Assembly (NCBI GenBank): GCA_003550325.1
Contig: QKWP01000634.1
Coordinates: 1 to 64,000 of the forward strand
DNA length: 64,000 bases
Direction of reading: 5' to 3'
Source: Gigaspora rosea
Taxonomy: Eukaryota; Glomeromycota; Glomeromycetes; Diversisporales; Gigasporaceae
Each line of letters begins with the position of its first letter. The first letter of the stretch is position 1. The position numbers were made by a program, and so were the translations under genes. Under the pieces are notes generated by a model. That model was not told where the DNA came from. It saw only the letters and a program-made list of their open reading frames with translations, and did not search any database. Positions 31,511 to 42,895 of the stretch are shown here, piece by piece.

Positions 31511-33541
31511 AATCGATCATCCTAAACAATCGATTTTATTTCTTTCTGCTAAATGATAAATTTTTTTTTTTAAAAAAAAAAATGTGTCTGTTATAAAACA
31601 TAATTATAATTTATGCTATATAATATAATTATTGGAATTTTAATTCTTATATGAAATAAAAGGCCAAATTTTCTTTATTAATTCCTGCTAAAATTAATCA
31701 ATCAACAGAAATAGTGATTTTTTCAATAAAATTTAGAAAAATAGATATTATTATGTAATTTGCAAACTTATACTATTGTATCTACATTCTAATAAAACAT
31801 TCGACAAATAAGTGATTATGATAATCTTATGAGAATTGTCAAGCGAAAATAAATAAGTACGTAACGTACGTAAATCTTATCAAAGATTTCCTTGAGATAC
31901 TCAAGTGTTACATTACTTTGCATTTCTTTCAATAAATAGAACAACTCTAAGTGTGAGTACATAATTTAATGCAACTTTGTAGAAGTTACGTAGTGTTTCT
32001 AAGCTAACTAAATTAAAAATTATTTTATCAATTATTTGTACCGGATCTGTTTATAATCTTTCCAGATTAGTATTTAGTATCTATTAGAAATTATATCATT
32101 GTTTGCTATTCAAAGTTAATAAACAAAAAAAATTTTTATATAATACAGTATATATATTTATTTATGAGCCGGGGATGGAATTTGATAATCAATGCTAGTC
32201 TTTGCTAAGCAATGATCACCAATTCCTACATATGCATGCATATGGCTTACGAAAGAATAATGCTCTATTTATATTAGTCACGTGTACAAAATTTTACTAG
32301 GGTAACCCCCTGTCGTTACTAAGCAAAAATGCTCCTCTCACAATTTTACTTTAAACCCGACCCAATTAACCTAATTATACTAATACTAATTCTAATACTA
32401 ACCCTAATATTTATGTAGTTACAATGGTTGTAGCCTATATCTATATATAAATTAATTCTACAGTACTGTATTTATAAATTTTTTTACTATTAATGTTTTG
32501 TATATTACTACTACTATACTATAAGCATGTTTCAAAGTGTAAGCCTTGTCTTGAATTACTATTTTAAACTAATTTTTTTAGCTTTAAATTTAGTTTTTGT
32601 TGAAATATAGTATAATTATATTACTGTAATGAAGTACAGTAAATTACCTAATTAGGGTTTACATAGGTCCGATCCTCTCTAGTAATAAGACTATTGACCA
32701 ATCAAATTTTATTGTTTATAATATTATTAAAAAAAATACATCTTTGATCCCATGATTGATAACAGTTGCTATATAGTAAAGTCCAAATTGTGCTATATAA
32801 ATTAATTAAGTTGCTTAAGTAAACTTGTTTAGAAAATCAAAATACACTTAATTTAAAATGTTCATTAGTATTAAAAAACTTTTTATTATTTGGTTTTTTG
32901 ATTTTTACATTTGATAAAAAAATTTTTTTAAAAAAACAATTATTATTTATCACTATAGCAATGCATCACCGCCTCCTGATCAACCATTTATTTTGTTTGT
33001 TTTGATTTTACATTAATCAAAACAAAACAAATAGCTGCAGATTATAATTGAACATTTCTAGGCATTTCTAGCTAGAGATATATAACTTAAATATCTCTGG
33101 CTTATTAACCAATAAAAACAAAGCAATGCTACGTGAAGTGTTTTTGCGCAATTGCGCATTCACATAACTTATCCCAGCTGGTTGGATGAGTTTGTATAAT
33201 CTGGCTCTTCAGCTTTTTTTAACAGGCGTTGTCTAATACAGTTCTAATGCCATGTACTTGTGTGACATTTTCATATAAATCAACCAAACAGAGTCGCAAA
33301 ATTTTGTCTATACAGATCAGACTAAAGAAGTCAAAAAAACAAAAAAAAACGCAAAAACATAAAAATAGTATTCTAAACCTATCTTGGGCCATTAATAAAA
33401 AATGTCGAGAAGGTAATTTTATTTATATTAGTCCTAACTCTAAACCTGCCCTGACTCTAATGCTAAACAGTCTCTAATACAAATTTTAACTAAAATTTTA
33501 AAAAATTATATAGGTACATAGCTTTAGCCATTCCTCTTAAC
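31511..33541. other. Spacer without recognisable gene
   Basis: AT-rich, with scattered CGTACGTA palindromes and a short near-palindromic word at 33065-33110 (AGAGATATATAACTTAAATATCTCT) that recurs inverted at 38085-38125. An 82-residue lysine-rich frame at 33229-33477 has low-complexity composition and is not considered a gene. Confidence 0.4.
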
Positions 33542-34551
33542 TAGTGATTGACTCGACAAAAAAATTGTTGATTGATAATTAATTAAAAAAAGTTTTCAAT
33601 AATCGATCAAAAATCAATTATGTATATTTAATTGAGTATAATCGATCAAGCATAAAATTTATAAGCTTGAGCATATATAATTGATCAATCATTGGGTCAA
33701 TTATTGATTGATTATCAAATTAAAAATTAGGTAGCTATGTAACATAGAGTGCTCTTAAGCGCCTAAATTACAATCACTTCATAGGTATCTTATTTCACAA
33801 ACAATTAGACTTCCCTGCTTTGCATACTCAATAACCATCATGTAAGTGTTCACAGCAAACATTAGGGCCGTGGGAATTCTAATACTTTTGATTTTCTTAG
33901 TTACCAGTAATAGATTTGTGTTCAATATTTAATTAGCAGAATAGAATTAGGACGACCAGGTGAGCTTGCTATTGCAATAAATAATCAACCATCATCGATT
34001 ACTAAAATTACACCATATCAACACCTGATCCCAATTTGGACCTTACGACCTTCTGACACTGATGTGAGACACTCATGTCACATTTTATGTCTTTCATATT
34101 ACCTTTTGCTGACCCGATCCTTCAGTTTTTTCGAAACTATACAACAATTATTTAACAATTAATATATTAGTGGATTTCAGCACACAGACAAAATTTTGTA
34201 TATAGATAGTTTATATCATATGCGTACTATATGTATTTCACATGCTATACGCACTATACAACTATATATACTGTATGTACTGTACGTACTGTACGCTAAA
34301 AAAATTCAAACATCATATAAATGGCACATCACTAATTATAACCCATTAAAACAAGAAAAACGTTTAGATCTATAATAGGTTCCTTTTTCTATATATTAAA
34401 ATTTGTTGATCGATCAAATATATACTTATTTGATTAATCAGTATTATCGATTATTGGTTGACCTATTGTTGCTCGAGCCTATTAATTGGTGCTCGATTAT
34501 TGATCTAAGTCGATCAATGATCAAGTATCATATAATCAAGTCAATTCACTA
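33542..34551. mobile_element. 1.0 kb non-autonomous hAT-type element
   Basis: The left end TAGTGATTGACTCGA and the right end read backwards TAGTGAATTGACTTGA are inverted. Perfect 8 bp duplications CTCTTAAC lie at 33534-33541 and 34552-34559. Subterminal ATTGATCRATCAAT-type palindromes are frequent in both ends. No transposase frame, so it must be mobilised in trans. Confidence 0.85.
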
Positions 34552-34747
34552 CTCTTAACAGACTCATACGAAACATTGTTAGATCAAAAAAATTTTACTA
34601 TACTGATGCTTGTTATACTTGGAGTAAATTTAAAAATATATTTATTTAAAAAAAATATATATTACATGATATATATATATATAATACAATATTATCCTAT
34701 AAAGCGAATCCAAACACTGTTTTACTATATATTAATTGCATCATAAT

Positions 34748-36038
34748 TAGGGATATTAAAATGCTTATATAAACTCTGCTCAAGCAGGTTTCAAGCACAA
34801 ACTTTTACAGTTTGCTTATAAATTTTTAAGCACTGCTTAAAAGCAAATATGCTTTTAATGCTTCAAACCTGCTTAAAGCAATTATGCTTCAAATTTGCTC
34901 AAAAGCAAATATGATTTATATTAGCTTAATTAAATTTGTTTAAAGCAAATATGCTTCAAATAAATTCTAAGGATACATATTTATTGGCTTAATTTGTTAA
35001 TAATTTAACAATTAAATTTTTGTTACAATAGCTATACAAAGTTAATTATTGGTTTTCATAACCCTACTAGATCAAATTTTGAAAATTTTTATAAATAATT
35101 TTTTATATGTTTTAATAACTTCTGAATAATTACAATTCTGAAAATCACAATTCTATAAATATATAATTCTGAATATAATCTAAATATCAAATACCAAATT
35201 AAAATCAAAATAACTATAATATGCTAATATCTAACCTTATGCTTACTTAGTTTTTATTTTAACTCTAATAAAACTTAGAATTATTATTTCAAAATAATAT
35301 TTATATATATAAGATTTAATTCTTTGAAATTATAATTATTTTGAGTTTTTTTTTTAAAATATAAATTTTAAATTAATAATATATTAGTATAATTGTTCTT
35401 TTAATATTTTATATATTGGGCAATGGAATTTAGTTTTTTGATATTTTTAAACAATTTTAATAAAAACCAGTTTTAATTTGTTTTAGTATCAAAATAAGAA
35501 TGCTTCAAGTATAAACTAAATTGCTTGAGCAATTTGATATTTTTATTATACAAATTTACTTATATAAAGCATGCTTGTATAAGCATGCTTATATAACTTT
35601 GCTTATATAAGCATGCTTATTTTAACTGGTTTGTAAAAACCAGTTCAGTCTGCTTCAGTATCCAAGCAGGTATGCTTCGAGCATAAACCAAACTGCTTGA
35701 GCAATTTAACATCTCTANCTTTTAATATTTTATATATTGGGCAATGGAATTTAGTTTTTTGATATTTTTAAACAATTTTAATAAAAACCAGTTTTAATTT
35801 GTTTTAGTATCAAAATAAGAATGCTTCAAGTATAAACTAAATTGCTTGAGCAATTTGATATTTTTATTATACAAATTTACTTATATAAAGCATGCTTGTA
35901 TAAGCATGCTTATATAACTTTGCTTATATAAGCATGCTTATTTTAACTGGTTTGTAAAAACCAGTTCAGTCTGCTTCGGTATCCAAGCAGGTATGCTTTG
36001 AGCATAAACCAAACTGCTTGAGCAATTTAACATCTCTA
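34748..36038. mobile_element. hAT-type non-autonomous element with GCTT-rich interior
   Basis: The left end TAGGGATATTAAAATGCT and the right end read backwards TAGAGATGTTAAATTGCT match at 15 of 18. Perfect 8 bp duplications ATCATAAT lie at 34740-34747 and 36039-36046. The interior is full of AAGCATGCTT, GCAAATATGCTT and CTGCTTGAGCAATTT words. As sequenced it contains a 320 bp duplication around a single N, so its true length is probably about 970 bp. Confidence 0.8.
35398..36038 (+). repeat. Direct 320 bp duplication around a single N (probable assembly artefact)
   Basis: 35398-35717 and 35719-36038 have equal length and differ at only about two positions (CTTCAGTATCC/CTTCGGTATCC and GCTTCGAGC/GCTTTGAGC). 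The first copy already ends in CATCTCTA, the true right end of the hAT-type element, immediately before the N at 35718. Confidence 0.85.
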
Positions 36039-36079
36039 ATCATAATGACCGAATTATAATCTTATATATGGGTAACACC

Positions 36080-36318
36080 TAGTGATGCCACCAAAATTTA
36101 TTTTTGAAAAAGGCCTATTTCGTCTTCATTAGAGAAAATTAAAATTTTTTATAAGAAAGAGCAAATAAAATTTATATAGATATGTTCCTTATAATTTTGT
36201 CTATTCAAAAAAAGTATCAAATAATTTCGTCTTTCAAGTAAAATAGATCAAAAACAATTTCGTCTTCAAATTTTAATTTTGGGTTTTAGAACCCGAAATG
36301 CTTTCGTCCTCATGTATA
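36080..36318 (+). mobile_element. 239 bp hAT-like MITE, uninterrupted copy
   Basis: Runs from TAGTGATGCCACC to ...CTCATGTATA and is flanked by GTAACACC (36072-36079) and GTAACGCC (36319-36326), an 8 bp duplication with one mismatch. The same sequence occurs in reverse at 42896-44161, where it has its own different 8 bp duplication, which confirms the boundaries. The word ATTTCGTCTTC recurs inside. The TIRs are weak (TAGTGATG/TATACATG). Confidence 0.75.
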
Positions 36319-36326
36319 GTAACGCC

Positions 36327-36385
36327 AAGGGAAAACCAGACTTTGATCATATAAATTTTATATGATCAAAGTTTGGTTTTCCCTT
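36327..36385. repeat. Near-perfect palindrome
   Basis: Arms AAGGGAAAACCAGACTTTGA... and its complement (one mismatch) meet at an AT centre; total about 59 bp. It starts directly after the duplication flanking the MITE at 36080-36318. Confidence 0.8.
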
Positions 36386-37391
36386 AACATTGCCCATATA
36401 CATACATGCATATGCCTTTCATCATAATCTAGAAAATATTAAATCCAAAAAAACAAAAAAATAAAGTTAGATCCAAAAAAAAAAAAAGTTCTGAAAAAAA
36501 CAAAAGAAAAAATAAATTAAAACTGATACTTATCATATACTGAGCCAGCTCTTAGTATCAACCCAAAATTCTATTCCAGTGCTAAATACAAAACTACAAA
36601 AAAAAAAATTAGTGCCAGAAAAAAACGAAATGAAAACCGATAGCATATTATTTCCTAGTCTCAAGTCAAAATCTTGTCCAGTGCTAAATTCAAAACCTAT
36701 AAAAAAAAGAAATTAGTACCAGAAAAGAAAAGATAAGCAAATAAAAATTAAAAACAAGTTAATATCAGAAAAAAAATGAATAGAAACTGATACAGAACCT
36801 TATAGCAAACAGTTTTCAATCTTAAGTCCTCCGGCACTAAATAAAAAAAAAAAAAAATAAAGTTAGTATCAGAAAAGAAAACGAATAGAAGTTCATACTT
36901 ACAATGTACCAACTTTCAATCTCAAAGTTCAAATTCTGGTCCTGGTGCTAAAGATAAGATCTACAAAAAAAAAAAAAATTAATACTAAAAAAAAAAAACC
37001 AGTACAAAAAAAAATTAAAAAAAGTGAATAGAAAGTTCAAGTTCAAATTCCTGTCCTAGTATAATATGAGTCCTACAAATAAAAATAAAAAAAATTAGTA
37101 CCAGAAGAGAGAGAGTGAAAAGAAAAAAAAAATACTAAAAAAATAAATATATGCTCATCCTAATGATCATATATAAGTTCCTTCAAAATAGATCCACCAC
37201 AAATTAGACCCACAAGTGAACACAAAATTTATATTAAATAAATGCGAGTTTTTAAATATCTAGGCTACTATAAAATGTACATACTAGTTGGAATCATTCC
37301 AACATTTTGGTAAAGTTGAATATATAAGTCTAGTGTACCTTCTATATGTATTTTTTTTTCTCTTTGGAATACATAAAAAATAGTGCCATAA

Positions 37392-37539
37392 GGGGAGTAA
37401 CAAAAATCAGGTGATTTTTTAGGGGGGGAGGGGGTAAAAAAAGTTGAAATTATATATAAGAACCTGACTATTTATATATTAAGAAAGAGGAGGGGTAGGC
37501 CTCTGATAAAAAATAATCAGGTGATTAATGACACTGCCC
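37392..37539 (+). mobile_element. PIF/Harbinger-like (Tourist-type) MITE, copy 1
   Basis: 148 bp with ends GGGGAGTAAC and (read backwards) GGGCAGTGTC, internal inverted AATCAGGTGATT words, and TAA on both sides (37389-37391 and 37540-37542). Copies 2 and 3 at 47739 and 48714 share the interior (GTAGGCCTCTGATAAAAAAT). The three-base TAA/TTA duplication is typical of PIF/Harbinger. Confidence 0.8.
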
Positions 37540-37649
37540 TAAGGGATTTTTGCCAACAAATAGAATGGCAGTCTGCCACTTTAAAACTCTCAGTTAATAC
37601 TAGACCTGGGTCCCTCATAGATTTTAAAATCGTTGAATTACCAGACATA

Positions 37650-37760
37650 AATCTGAGATTGTTAATAGAGCACTATATTAACTCCATTTTAATAGTAATG
37701 CTCCAAAGTATTGCTATTAAAATAGAATTATGTAGTGCTCTATTAACAATCTTTTCCAGA
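37650..37760. repeat. Imperfect ~100 bp hairpin
   Basis: GAGATTGTTAATAGAGCACT at the left pairs with AGTGCTCTATTAACAATCT at the right. Pairing continues inward through ATTTTAATAGTAATGCT / AGTATTGCTATTAAAAT to a small loop near 37705. It is embedded in the A-rich satellite. Confidence 0.7.
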
Positions 37761-38316
37761 TCTCAATTTACAGTAGCAATTTTCTCATATTCAAATTTTC
37801 ATTTTTGGCACTAAGTACAAGATCTACAAAAATTAAAAAAAAGTTAATACTAGTAAAAAAAAAAAAAAAAAAGCAAACAAAACAAAAAAAAGAAATGAAA
37901 CTAATACTTATCCTACAATGTATCAGTTCCTAAAGCTGAAAAAAAAACAAATCGAGTATGGCATGTATGCATGTACATATGTATGCGATCAAGATAATCT
38001 AGTAGTCAATCATATTCAGTCTGATCAAAGTAATACATGAATTTTGATCATGTGAATTTCTTGCCATTTGATTGTTAAAAAGCCAGAGATATATAAGCTA
38101 TATATCTCTGGCTAGAGATGCCTAGAATTTTCCAATTTTTATATATAAATAAATTAATTTTTTAATTTAGTATATTTATATTTTTGCATTTTACAAATTG
38201 TAAATATAAATCATTAATAAAAATTTTTACAAAAATAAAAACTTTTAATAAAATTTATATTTAGATTTTTTTAAACTATGTAATAACAAATAAAATTATT
38301 TAAACATTTATATTAA

Positions 38317-38500
38317 GGCCGCACAAAATTATACACTTGGTTTTCATATCATGGGATGGTGATCAGTGACCCGGCCGCACGGCTTTTTTTTTTTTTTTAT
38401 AAAAATTTTTTTTAAATAAGGCCGCACAAAATTATATACTTCATTTTCATATCATGGAACAGTGATCAGTAATACGGCCGCACGGCTTTTTTTTTATATC
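38317..38500 (+). repeat. Two tandem copies of a GGCCGCAC-bounded unit
   Basis: Unit 1 (about 38317-38385) and unit 2 (about 38418-38485) both run GGCCGCACAAAATTATA..., TTTTCATATCATGG and GTGATCAGT, then CGGCCGCACGGC and a T-run. The rare GC word CGGCCGCAC stands out in the AT-rich surroundings. It may be two copies of a tiny mobile unit. Confidence 0.65.
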
Positions 38501-38545
38501 ATAGTAAAAATTTTTTTATAATAAATAAAGATAAAAAAATAGTTA

Positions 38546-38776
38546 TCAAAGTTTATTTATATGCGATTTAGCGTTAGGCCATATAAACTCAAAAACTTTC
38601 TGTAGCCCGGTAGCATTACATTTGTCAACATTAAAGGAATTCACTGCCCAGTCCCGTCCATCGTATAGTGAGTGACTTGTCAGATAAATTGGTGCTAAGG
38701 CACCGATTCTTGTTGAGTTAAATGGTGAAGTATACGATACTAAGTTCCGTGGCTGTAGTGGCAGTGAAAGAACCAC
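38546..38776 (-). other. Open frame of 76 residues, status unclear
   Basis: Reads MVLSLPLQPRNLVSYTSPFN... and ...KCNATGLQKVFEFIWPN. The composition is protein-like but there is no recognised family and no flanking exon. It ends 16 bp before the hAT-type MITE at 38792, so it may be a fragment truncated by repeats. Confidence 0.25.
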
Positions 38777-38791
38777 ATATAGCAGTGCAAG

Positions 38792-39128
38792 TAGGGATAT
38801 TTGTTAGGTCAAAATTATCGACTGACTAAGCTGATTTTAATAAAAATTGGCTAAGTATTAAATCAGGTGAATTCCATTATTTTATCGTTACATTCATACT
38901 GGCATAGTGATGGATCCGTAAATATCCACAGCTACTTAATTAAAAAGAATCTCCTGTTATACGAAATTTGTGAACATTCAATAAATGCTAATTGCATGAA
39001 ATTTGAGGATTAGATCGTAAATAATATAATATATTATTTATTTTTGTATAGCCACTAAGCTGACTTTTTGAACATTCGACCGACTTAGTCGGTTAAGTCG
39101 ACTAAGGTCAAATCGACTCCTATCCCTA
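38792..39128. mobile_element. 337 bp hAT-type MITE
   Basis: The ends TAGGGATA and (read backwards) TAGGGATA are flanked by perfect 8 bp duplications AGTGCAAG (38784-38791 and 39129-39136). The interior holds facing copies of CGACTGACTAAGCTGA / GACTTAGTCGG. The tip matches that of the element at 34748. Confidence 0.85.
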
Positions 39129-39189
39129 AGTGCAAGGACATTAGGATTTTCTCTTAACATAGGTAGGTTTCCATCATTTCCCTGACAGT

Positions 39190-39385
39190 ATTTTCCTCGG
39201 CAAACACAGTACAAACACTTACCGGAAAACAATTTCACTGACAATCATTTCCCAGATATATATTTCTACAATGATTGCGGGGAATGAAAAGTCTACAAAA
39301 TGAAAGTGACAGGAATTTGCTGTTGGAGAAATGATTGTTGGCGAAATTTTTTCGGGTAAGTGTTTGTTGGAGAAAATGATAGAGA
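39190..39385. mobile_element. Small fold-back related to the CACCGACA element
   Basis: AACACTTACCGGAAAACAAT and TTTCACTGACAATCATTTC face GAAATGATTGTTGGCGAAAT and CGGGTAAGTGTTTG across a ~75 bp loop. The spacing and words resemble the fold-back at 27215-27525, but diverged. Confidence 0.55.
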
Positions 39386-39394
39386 ACTGCATAA

Positions 39395-40235
39395 GTGCTT
39401 TCTTGGCACCCAAATCTTTCTGTTCCATCAGCATCACTCATATCGACAGATTTTTTCTTCTTCTTTTTTTTTTTTGTTTTTTTTTTTTTAAATATAAGTT
39501 ATATAATATTTGAATGCCTTCGTTAGTTCCTTTTAACCAATACCTTTTTCATAACAATATCCAACCCTTCTTGTTCCATAAGCATCGCCCAAATCGGTAG
39601 ATTTTTTATAATATTCGAATGCCTTTTTCATCCTTCTTAACTCCAATGCTTTTTAGTCGTTAAAACCAAGAAAGGTATCGGTATTATATCCTTTACGAAG
39701 CCAATTTTTAACTCCATCCTTATCCCGATCGGGCAAATGAACCCAAGGGAGTAATAAAGATTTTTCTTCAGCATTTAATGCCAAAAGATATATTCTTATA
39801 ACCCTTAAATCGACAACATGTTTAGTTGGTTCACTCCTAATCTTGGTACAATAACTCTGCACTAATGATGACATACAAAAAGGTATGAAAACAAAGTTCT
39901 AAACTTAGAACGAAAATTATTGAATAACTATTACTATAGCTCAATCAGATGACTTTATTTGGACGAAGAAAAGAACATATGGTTTTCGTAACAATATCCA
40001 ACTTTCCTCGTCCGCAGATTTTTTATAACAACACCCATCATTAAATATTTCATCCATATGTCCCATATCCACAAATTTTTGGCAATATTCAAAAGCCTTT
40101 TTTATATTTTTTTCAACTCCTTTATTTTCATAACATTATACAACGTTATATATTCAATCAGAATGCCCTATATCTGCAGATATTTGATAATAATCGGATG
40201 TCTTCTTTGTGTCTTTTTTGCATGCTACTCTAACT
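39395..40235 (-). pseudogene. Remains of a Sel1-like repeat (SLR) gene
   Basis: On the minus strand three separated pieces read as Sel1-type helical repeats: KKAFEYCQKFVDMGHMDEIF (near 40060-40120), AFEYYKKSTDLGDAYGTRR and VGYCYEKGIG (39560-39635), and KKKSVDMSDADGTERFG (39395-39460). Frames shift and stops intervene. Between them a 73-residue frame (39653-39874, MSSLVQSYCTKIRSEP...) is not an SLR and may be a linker or another insertion. SLR proteins are scaffold-like, often fused to kinases, and greatly expanded in glomeromycetes. Nothing here is intact. Confidence 0.5.
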
Positions 40236-41539
40236 ACAGAGCTGCAAGCAAAAGATTCTTGAACTGCTATTGCAACTTTGAAACCCAAACAATTGACTCT
40301 TGAACTATAACACTATAGCACGAACTAAAAGCAAAGGACTCTTAAACTGCTACTGCAGTTATGAAGCCAAAAGAAGTCTTTGAGCTATAGTAGCTACGAA
40401 ACCAAAAATGAACAGTTTGTGTACCACCACTGTAGTCTCAAAGTTTACTTATAATCACCATTTAACCATTTAATATCATGTCTTAACCACAGTTATTAGA
40501 CTTAAGATAATGCTTTTAGCAAAAAGGTCTAGGTGAAAACGATAGAGCCAGCCTTCTTTTTCAAGGTTAGTTTCGTACAACTCCCAGCATGCATTGTGAA
40601 ATTCGTAGACATACTCAACGTTATATACGAAAATACCACTTGCTCTATACAGTTTTTTAATGTATTAAAGTTTCTTTATGAAATTTTTTTTTTGTTTAAA
40701 ACAAATTGAAATGTATATGTATACGGTGGAAACGATAGAGCCGGCCTTCGCAAGGCGAGCGATAGCGAAGAGAAAGATAACCTTCTTCACTGTGATCATT
40801 GACTTTAAATACTCCTCCCGTATCATCAGTTTATACTTGGCTATAGCCATTATCCCTTACCCCTATTACCGATCTAACAATAATCATATCAAAGAATAGC
40901 CATAAAAGGATATATTCATATAAAAAAAAAAAAACCTGCACATGACTGGCTATAAAGTCATTTGCTCTCGCAATAATGATCGCCCTGTCACAGGCTTTTC
41001 AATTTGCTTTAGCATAGATTATCTGTGGAGAACGTTTATTGGCTGATATACTAAAAAAAAAAAAATTTTAGTTTCCCACCTCACTGACCCGGCCGGGTTA
41101 TGAAAACCAATTATATAAGTTTGTATGGCCTAAAGTTTAGAAAAAACTTTTTATTATGAATAGATTAATGTATTTATATTTTTGCACTAGCCCATATTTT
41201 TAATTAATATTATATATTTTATTATATATTACATTATTATACAGTATTATTTTTATATTATTACAAATATTTTAAACTACTTTTGCACTTTATTATATTT
41301 AATTCTATTGCTATATATAAAAAACTACTCTACATATTTATTTTTGCTCATTCTGCAGTTAGCTTCTTTGTTTTAACTATCATTTTTGCTTTGGCTATTT
41401 TTTTTGAATTGACTATAACCTTCATTTGTTTCCTTTTTTTAAATATTTTCTAAAAATAGTAAAGAAATAAAAAAATAGTAGAAAAGTAAAAAAATAGTAA
41501 AAAAGTAAAATAAAAAAATAACAAAAAATATTTCTCAGA
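40236..41539. other. Degraded repeats and spacer
   Basis: Imperfect tandem units with CTTGAACTGCTATTGCAACT / CTTAAACTGCTACTGCAGTT at 40255-40400, then two copies of AACGATAGAGCCRGCCTTC (about 40538 and 40731). No gene identified; the 73-81 residue frames here overlap on both strands and look like chance. Confidence 0.4.
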
Positions 41540-42200
41540 AGTGTTGGTGTTTTTGCAAATTGCCAAAAAAATTTAGTATGTTCTTGCAAAGTGTCAGAAA
41601 AGTTAAAGTTGGTGTTTTTGTAAAGTGCCAAAAAAGTTGCAAAGTGCTAAAGAAGTCAGGAATAAATAAAATAAAAATTAAAAAAATAAGTAAAAAAAAT
41701 ATCCAAAAAAACAAAAAATATATGCCAACTGAATAAAAAAAATAAATAAAGCTCCAAATTTCTATTTTTCTAAAATAAAAGTTCACATTCTTGCAAATTC
41801 AGAAATTGCAAAAGCTAGATTAATGTTCTTGCAAAATGCTAAAAAAAGTCACAAAGTGCCAAAAAAGTCTAAGTTGGTTTTTTTGCAAAGTGGCAGAAAG
41901 TAAGGATTCTGTTTTCGCAAAGTGCTAAAATAAAATAAATTAATAAAACAAATTTAAAAAAAAAACAAAAAACAAAAACAAAAAATATCAAATGAAAAAA
42001 TAAATAAAGCTCTAACTAAGTTTTTATTTTTTTAAAGAACATTCTTAAAAATTTAAAAATTGCTAGAAAAATTAGTTGTGTGTTTTTGCAAAGTGTTAGA
42101 AGTTTGGGTTGGCTTGCAAAGCCAAATTGGTGTTCTTGCAAGGTTTCGAATAGTTGTTTGTTTTTTGCAAAGGTGTTCTTGTAAAGTGCTAAAATAAAAT
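41540..42200 (+). repeat. Degenerate array with TTTTGCAAAGTGCCAAAAAA core
   Basis: About a dozen scattered copies of GTTGGTGTTTTTGCAAAGTG and CAAAGTGCTAAA..., separated by A-rich spacers. The minus strand is Phe-rich low-complexity and open by composition only. Confidence 0.65.
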
Positions 42201-42895
42201 AAAAAAAAAATTAAAAAATAAATAAATAAATAAAAAATAAAAAACAAAATAAAAACAAAAAAAACAAAACAAAACAAAAAATGAAACAAAAACAAAATAG
42301 AAGATCTAATTATAAACAAAAAATAATCTGATCTTGTAGTACAGAATTTGTAGATTTCAATATATAATGCAAGATTTTAAACTATTTTAAAAATATTAGT
42401 TCAATGTGTGATCCAGGTTACAGATTTACTAATTCAGCTTGGTTTTCTAGTTCTAAAATATTTCTTAAAATATTTCGAAAGTGGTTTAAAATATTTCAAA
42501 ACCATATTCAAAATATTTTGAAACTACTTTCAAAATATTTCGAAAATTTGATATTTTAAAATATTTCAAAATATGTTATGAAATATTTTGTTTATATTAT
42601 GATTCACAAAATTTATATAAGATTATACTACTATAAATTTGTTAATAATTATAGAACTAAAAATCTTGGCCTGGGTTTGGTATAAATAAAACTCTACCTA
42701 TATAAATTACTAGGTTTAATCTGGTCCAAGCCACTTAATTAATTATGGTCCTAAAAATTCAGGCCCAGGCCTGGTTCAAGTAATTTATAGGCCTGAAAAT
42801 TTAGGCTTAAGTATAGTTAAAGTTAGTCCAACCTGGAAATTATTGGGTTTGGTATGGTCTATTGTATATTCTAATTGTAAAAATATTGTCTAGAT

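Larger units (their letters stand above)
36465..37950 (+). repeat. A-rich satellite with ~120 bp units
   Basis: At least six imperfect units at 36465-37140 and one more at 37800-37940. Each contains a form of TCCAGTGCTAAATACAAAAC, AAAATTAGTACCAGAAAAAA and GAAACTGATACTTA. The coding strand is strongly purine-rich. The array is split by the MITE at 37392-37539 and by a hairpin. Confidence 0.7.

Noticed and set aside
41422-42319. Phe-rich minus-strand frames
   Set aside because: Low-complexity translation of the A-rich TTTTGCAAAGTGC array.
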